The notes below the pieces were generated by a model that was given only the letters and a program-made list of their open reading frames with translations, searched no databases and was not told the origin of the DNA. A stretch of DNA of 10,276 nucleotides from Desulfobacteraceae bacterium (GTDB lineage Bacteria > Desulfobacterota > Desulfobacteria > Desulfobacterales > DAOWNP01), in the NCBI GenBank assembly GCA_030642545.1, contig DAOWNP010000059.1:1-10276 (forward strand). Reading direction: 5' to 3'. Shown here piece by piece: positions 6,187 to 10,276 of this stretch; position 1 is the stretch's first letter; each line of letters begins with the position of its first letter. Position numbers and translations under genes: made by a program.

Positions 6187-9100
6187 ATGAGGAAAAAATT
6201 TTATTATTTAACTCTAATAATAATACTGCTATTTTTTTCATGCTCAGGAGATAATTCAGAATTAGCATTTCAAAATAATGATATAGAACCTGAATACAGA
6301 TTTTTTAATCTGCTTGAAGATTATCCTGCATTAGACAGCAGCTTTAATAATCTTGATTCGCATGAATTTAATCAAAAGCTCAGCAAACCGGTTAATAAAA
6401 ATATATATGAGGCAAAATCAGTACTGGCTCTTACAAGTTCATTACTTAATAATCCTGAATTTTCTGTTCAAAAAACTGTTTTATCTTTTAATAATATTAT
6501 AGAAAGAATAATAAAACAGGATGATCTGAATTCTACTGTTTTTACAGAATCTATTAATAATTCAACAGATGGTTCTCATTCAATATCAGAAAAATATGCA
6601 AAAGATTTTTATAATTTATTAGACCTTTATTCACAAAATGATGTCTATTTTACAGATGAATTGACAACAATAATAAATAAACTAATATCCTATATAAAAG
6701 ACACATACCAAAAAGGTGAATTAGAAGATATTGTAAGTGATCTTTCCGCTTTTTTATTGGAAGAAGATGGCACAACAGTTGCCTCGACCATAACTCTTTT
6801 TGGAGAAATTATTGGGAAGCTTGCTCTTTCCTCAGATACAAGCCTCTATCTTGATGCAAATGGCGATGTCTCTTTAGATAAAGACAGTGCAGTTCTTGAT
6901 ACAGGGTTGGGAAATGGATCAAGAGGAGTTAAAACACTTTTATCTGGAATTAATGATCTTTTGCAGGATAAAGAGGCAAAAGAGACTTTTTTTGAACTGC
7001 TTTCTGAAATTGGGAAAATTTTTTCATCAGAGGTTGAAGGAAAAGATGCTAAAACAGTCTTAAAAGAGCTTATAATCAATCTTGAATCACATTTTACCCA
7101 AGGTGGAGAAATTTACGAAAGCAATTTAGATTACCATACAAATGATGAAAATATACATACAGATTCAGAGCTTGGCAGTACAATAACAGAAATAGCTCCT
7201 ATGTTATTACAACTTTTAAAAAGAGCTGATAGATCAGGATCAATGATAGAGGATAAAGAAGATAAAAAAACTTACCCTTTAGAAGTATTCTCCAAAAGAT
7301 TATATGATACAGGTTTTAATCCTGACAATAAAAACAGTGTTGCTTCCAGAATAGAAGAGTCTCTTTATGAAACTTTACGTTCAGATATAATGGGTAAAGA
7401 TAGAAAAACGCTTAAAACAGGAGACTTGTCTAAAGATCCTTTTAATGATCCTTTCTTAGAAGCTTTTGTAACAATTGCTTCCACAACAAGCTATGCAGGA
7501 TGGGATGATGGCGGAGAAACAGGAGAGATATTAACTACTCCTGGTCTTCTTTCTGATCCATCAGCTATGCATGGGCATGGTAATGCCACAGGATTTTTAA
7601 CATTAAATGATGTGTTTTTTAGTATTGGTTTAAAAGATATAATAGATGTACCTATTGCTGGACATAGCTTAAATCTTGGTCTTTATTCTTTGGCTCTTCC
7701 ATGTACAGGTAATAATATTTCAAGAAGAGCTCTGCCTTTTACATATAAAGACAGTAATTTATTTAAATTTGCCTATGATCAGAACTACTTTGCACCAAAT
7801 TTAATGAGCGGATTTCAGTTATTTGATTTTGGAACTTCAAATGGTGGCAATCTTGCTGGCGGAGAAGGTGAGACTATGAACTCTTATAAGCCCTTAAATG
7901 TTGACGGGTTTGGAGAGACTGTATTTTCCCACTGGTATCTTGAGTCAATGGAGCGCAGTACAGCAAGAGGAGAAGGTCCATACTACTTTGTCAATGGAAT
8001 GAAAAAAGAAGGGAACAGATATATATATTACAGATTAGATTCCCGTATAAACCTTATAATAACCAAACCAGATCCAAATGATGTATCTACGTGGACATAT
8101 GAATACCCGTATGATGGTGGAAATGATATAAAAGACCCTGATAATCCTTTATATAGATTAAATAATCGTTACAAAGCAACATGGAATAGTGATTATTATT
8201 TAATCCATTATGGCAACAACAGAAGATACAGTCCTTTAGATATGAAATCAGGAAAAGCAGATGCCCAATGTGTAACTTATTCGGAAATCATCCCTGAAAA
8301 CAGTATTCAAAGAGAGTGTAAAACTTATGAAGAGGCAGCATACAGAAATTTTCAATGGTACAGTAATGAAAAAAAATTCGCAATAATAGTACCCCTATAT
8401 CTGAAATTCGAAAATCTTTTAAAAGGTGCTGCATTTTTAACAATTGAAGCAAATGGAATTGTCGGGTTGATGAATGCGAAAAAATTTAAAGAAAATGGTT
8501 TCTGGGCAAGAGCAGGACATGATAATATATCAGCTGTACCAGGTGATTACCGTTTTGTTCTTCAGCTAAAGGCTCACCTTTTAGGACTTGATCAGATTCT
8601 TCCCGGTGTGTCTGTAACAGATATATTAAATGATATAGTTTATGATACTATTCTCGGTACAGGTAGTGTGCTTCCTGGCTTTTTAGGACATACTCTGCCT
8701 CCTGCACCAAGAATTGGTTTCCCTTTCAGAGATTATATGAAAGATACTTCCGCTTTTGTGGGTTCAAGCAGTGCTGTGGATCTTTCAAAAGGAGACATGA
8801 CTTTTACAGCTGATAATGATGATCCTGTATGGGCAAGAAGAAATATATTGCTGCCTGTTGTTGGTTCTTTGTGCGGAGCAAACTGGATGTATTCCGGACC
8901 AAAAGGTATGAAAGATACATTAAACTATATAGCTGATGGGCTTCTGCCTTTTTTAATCAAACCTCATTATTATTACCAGAAAGATAGTGGTCTTTTCCCA
9001 AGAAATACATGGAAATTTAATAATATTGGCGGAGATGTAAAAAATACAGATTATGGAGAATACGCAGGTTATTTTTTAACGAGAACCTCAGATATTGCAG

Positions 9101-10212
9101 GTAATGATCCAAATTGTGAATGGGGTGGCTGGGCTGAAAGATTTTTTTTCCAGCCAAAAAAAGAGATGAGTATTCTAACAATTTTATCTGAAAGTGAATA
9201 TGGTAAATGTGATGGCCTGCTTCCACTTTTAACAGCATATAACCTGTATGAACCACAAGGCATTGCTAATCAACCAAACACAAGGGTAATTAGCAAATTG
9301 ATCAAGCTGTTGTATCTTCTTGGAAATGATGAAAAATATGGAGATAATCCAAAAGATAGCAACTGGAAAGAAAATGATTATTCCACATGGGGTGTCAGGC
9401 GTAAATTACTTTACGGATTAGAGCAGATATCATCTTCTTTTAAACCTCAAAAAGGAACTATGAATACTATTTATGAGCAAACTTATGTTAATATCAAACA
9501 TCCTAACTGGATTTATGAAAAAGAAGATCAGAATACTTCTTCTATACGTCCACAGGATATAAGTTTATCTGAAATATTAGATGAATTTATAGGATCTGAT
9601 GTTACCGGAAAAGGTCTATCCCATGTTGTTGATATAAGACCAAATGATTCTGACTGGGATAATTTTTACAAATTAACCGGATCTTTTGCAGAAATTTTTT
9701 CAGATGGTTATAACGGATCTAACAGATATAATATAGTTAATAATATAATAGATATAACAGATAAACTATTTACTGGTGTAACAGTTACAGACAATCATAT
9801 TAAAGGACTTGTACATAGTCTTGGGTCAGTATTTACAAAATATAATACAGATAGTTATTTGTGGGAATATCCTGAAGAAATTACTGATATTGTAACAGAA
9901 AATCTTCCTAAAATATTGGATAATTATAAGGGTCATTATACTGACCTTATGATATTTGCAGAAACATTAACAGAAGATGACGGATTTGTGGAGTATTTTT
10001 TACAGGATTTGAGTTCGGATTATTTTGCTGAAGAGATAGTGTTTCAGTTAAATGAATTTTTAGATACCAGGCTCGTATCTGATTATGAATCATCTCTGTG
10101 GCGTGATCTGTCAATACTTTTAAAAGACGCATCTTCTATCATGGATTCTAAAGAACCAGCATGGGTTGAAAATTTATTTATCTCACATAGTGTTGTAAAA
10201 AAAAGCAATTAG
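6187..10212 (+). CDS. Giant lipoprotein of unknown function
   Basis: A 1341-residue protein that I do not recognise. It begins MRKKFYYLTLIIILLFFSC: two-three basic residues, a hydrophobic core, then Cys19 as the likely lipidated residue. The -3 residue is Phe, looser than the usual lipobox and of the kind tolerated in spirochaetes and some other groups; the +2 Ser would favour outer-membrane sorting by E. coli rules. Three zones can be seen: an acidic, helix-prone N-terminal part (about 60-400, many Leu/Ile-Ile-Asp/Glu periods); a central part rich in Trp, Tyr, Gly and Asn (about 410-1010), probably beta-rich or mixed; and another helical part (about 1030-1341). Besides Cys19 only seven or so cysteines occur, including 506, 695, 711, 896, 977 and 1008, all in the central zone, so disulfides are possible. 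It has its own promoter and probable operator. It is likely a periplasmic or surface-attached protein; no catalytic motif was identified. Confidence 0.88.
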   Translation: MRKKFYYLTLIIILLFFSCSGDNSELAFQNNDIEPEYRFFNLLEDYPALDSSFNNLDSHEFNQKLSKPVNKNIYEAKSVLALTSSLLNNPEFSVQKTVLSFNNIIERIIKQDDLNSTVFTESINNSTDGSHSISEKYAKDFYNLLDLYSQNDVYFTDELTTIINKLISYIKDTYQKGELEDIVSDLSAFLLEEDGTTVASTITLFGEIIGKLALSSDTSLYLDANGDVSLDKDSAVLDTGLGNGSRGVKTLLSGINDLLQDKEAKETFFELLSEIGKIFSSEVEGKDAKTVLKELIINLESHFTQGGEIYESNLDYHTNDENIHTDSELGSTITEIAPMLLQLLKRADRSGSMIEDKEDKKTYPLEVFSKRLYDTGFNPDNKNSVASRIEESLYETLRSDIMGKDRKTLKTGDLSKDPFNDPFLEAFVTIASTTSYAGWDDGGETGEILTTPGLLSDPSAMHGHGNATGFLTLNDVFFSIGLKDIIDVPIAGHSLNLGLYSLALPCTGNNISRRALPFTYKDSNLFKFAYDQNYFAPNLMSGFQLFDFGTSNGGNLAGGEGETMNSYKPLNVDGFGETVFSHWYLESMERSTARGEGPYYFVNGMKKEGNRYIYYRLDSRINLIITKPDPNDVSTWTYEYPYDGGNDIKDPDNPLYRLNNRYKATWNSDYYLIHYGNNRRYSPLDMKSGKADAQCVTYSEIIPENSIQRECKTYEEAAYRNFQWYSNEKKFAIIVPLYLKFENLLKGAAFLTIEANGIVGLMNAKKFKENGFWARAGHDNISAVPGDYRFVLQLKAHLLGLDQILPGVSVTDILNDIVYDTILGTGSVLPGFLGHTLPPAPRIGFPFRDYMKDTSAFVGSSSAVDLSKGDMTFTADNDDPVWARRNILLPVVGSLCGANWMYSGPKGMKDTLNYIADGLLPFLIKPHYYYQKDSGLFPRNTWKFNNIGGDVKNTDYGEYAGYFLTRTSDIAGNDPNCEWGGWAERFFFQPKKEMSILTILSESEYGKCDGLLPLLTAYNLYEPQGIANQPNTRVISKLIKLLYLLGNDEKYGDNPKDSNWKENDYSTWGVRRKLLYGLEQISSSFKPQKGTMNTIYEQTYVNIKHPNWIYEKEDQNTSSIRPQDISLSEILDEFIGSDVTGKGLSHVVDIRPNDSDWDNFYKLTGSFAEIFSDGYNGSNRYNIVNNIIDITDKLFTGVTVTDNHIKGLVHSLGSVFTKYNTDSYLWEYPEEITDIVTENLPKILDNYKGHYTDLMIFAETLTEDDGFVEYFLQDLSSDYFAEEIVFQLNEFLDTRLVSDYESSLWRDLSILLKDASSIMDSKEPAWVENLFISHSVVKKSN

Positions 10213-10235
10213 GAATAAGAATAAAATAACTTAAA

Positions 10236-10276
10236 ATGAACCAAATTAACATCCAGTATTACAAAACAAAAATAGG
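10236..10276 (+). CDS. Possible start of another gene, cut by the window edge (perhaps methylated-DNA-cysteine methyltransferase)
   Basis: An ATG at 10236 opens a frame that stays open to the edge and reads MNQINIQYYKTKI. The YYKT-x-I-G pattern resembles the N-terminus of Ogt-type O6-alkylguanine-DNA methyltransferases. With 13 residues, and the nearest AGGA 22 bases upstream, this is little more than a hint. It lies 23 bases after the lipoprotein stop with no terminator between, so it could be co-transcribed. Confidence 0.3.
   Translation, partial: MNQINIQYYKTKI

Noticed and set aside
6846..7079. Minus-strand open frames inside the lipoprotein gene (also 9017-9263 and 9947-10132)
   Set aside because: Antisense to a continuous 4-kb coding frame; low-complexity translations and no start signals.

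Overview
The window is AT-rich (about one third G+C by eye) and comes from a Gram-negative-type bacterium: it carries a large lipoprotein with a lipobox signal peptide and an undecaprenyl-phosphate-type transporter. I cannot place the species. The head-to-tail oleA-oleB-oleC genes and the style of the intergenic repeats would fit a Desulfobacterota (delta-proteobacterial) or possibly a spirochaete-like genome, but this is only an inference.

Left half (245-4630, minus strand): a long-chain olefin biosynthesis locus, read right to left. OleA (thiolase-fold head-to-head condensing enzyme) overlaps oleB (alpha/beta-hydrolase beta-lactone decarboxylase). An unrecognised 182-residue single-pass membrane protein follows, and then oleC (AMP-ligase-like beta-lactone synthetase). 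Together OleA and OleC plus OleB would convert two acyl thioesters into a beta-lactone and then a cis-olefin. The NAD(P)H-dependent ketone reductase OleD, which acts between OleA and OleC, is not in the window. A 74-bp MITE-like element with perfect 16-bp terminal inverted repeats and a 9-bp target duplication sits between oleB and the membrane protein gene, inside the presumed operon.

Middle (4631-5026): a 396-base divergent intergenic region. It holds a degenerate dispersed repeat (a second, weaker copy lies at 72-114), a hairpin followed by a T-run, and a separate 32-bp palindrome close to the next gene.

Right half (plus strand): a DUF368 membrane protein (polyprenyl-phosphate translocase family). 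It is followed by a near-consensus sigma70-type promoter directly abutting a perfect 18-bp-arm palindrome, which looks like an operator. Next is a 1341-residue lipoprotein of unknown function filling 4 kb. The last 41 bases may begin another gene, possibly a methylated-DNA-cysteine methyltransferase, but the evidence is thin.

No tRNA, rRNA, CRISPR array or transposase gene was seen. The points most worth a second look are the membrane protein embedded in the ole operon, the fresh-looking MITE beside it, the promoter-palindrome unit in front of the giant lipoprotein, and the giant lipoprotein itself.
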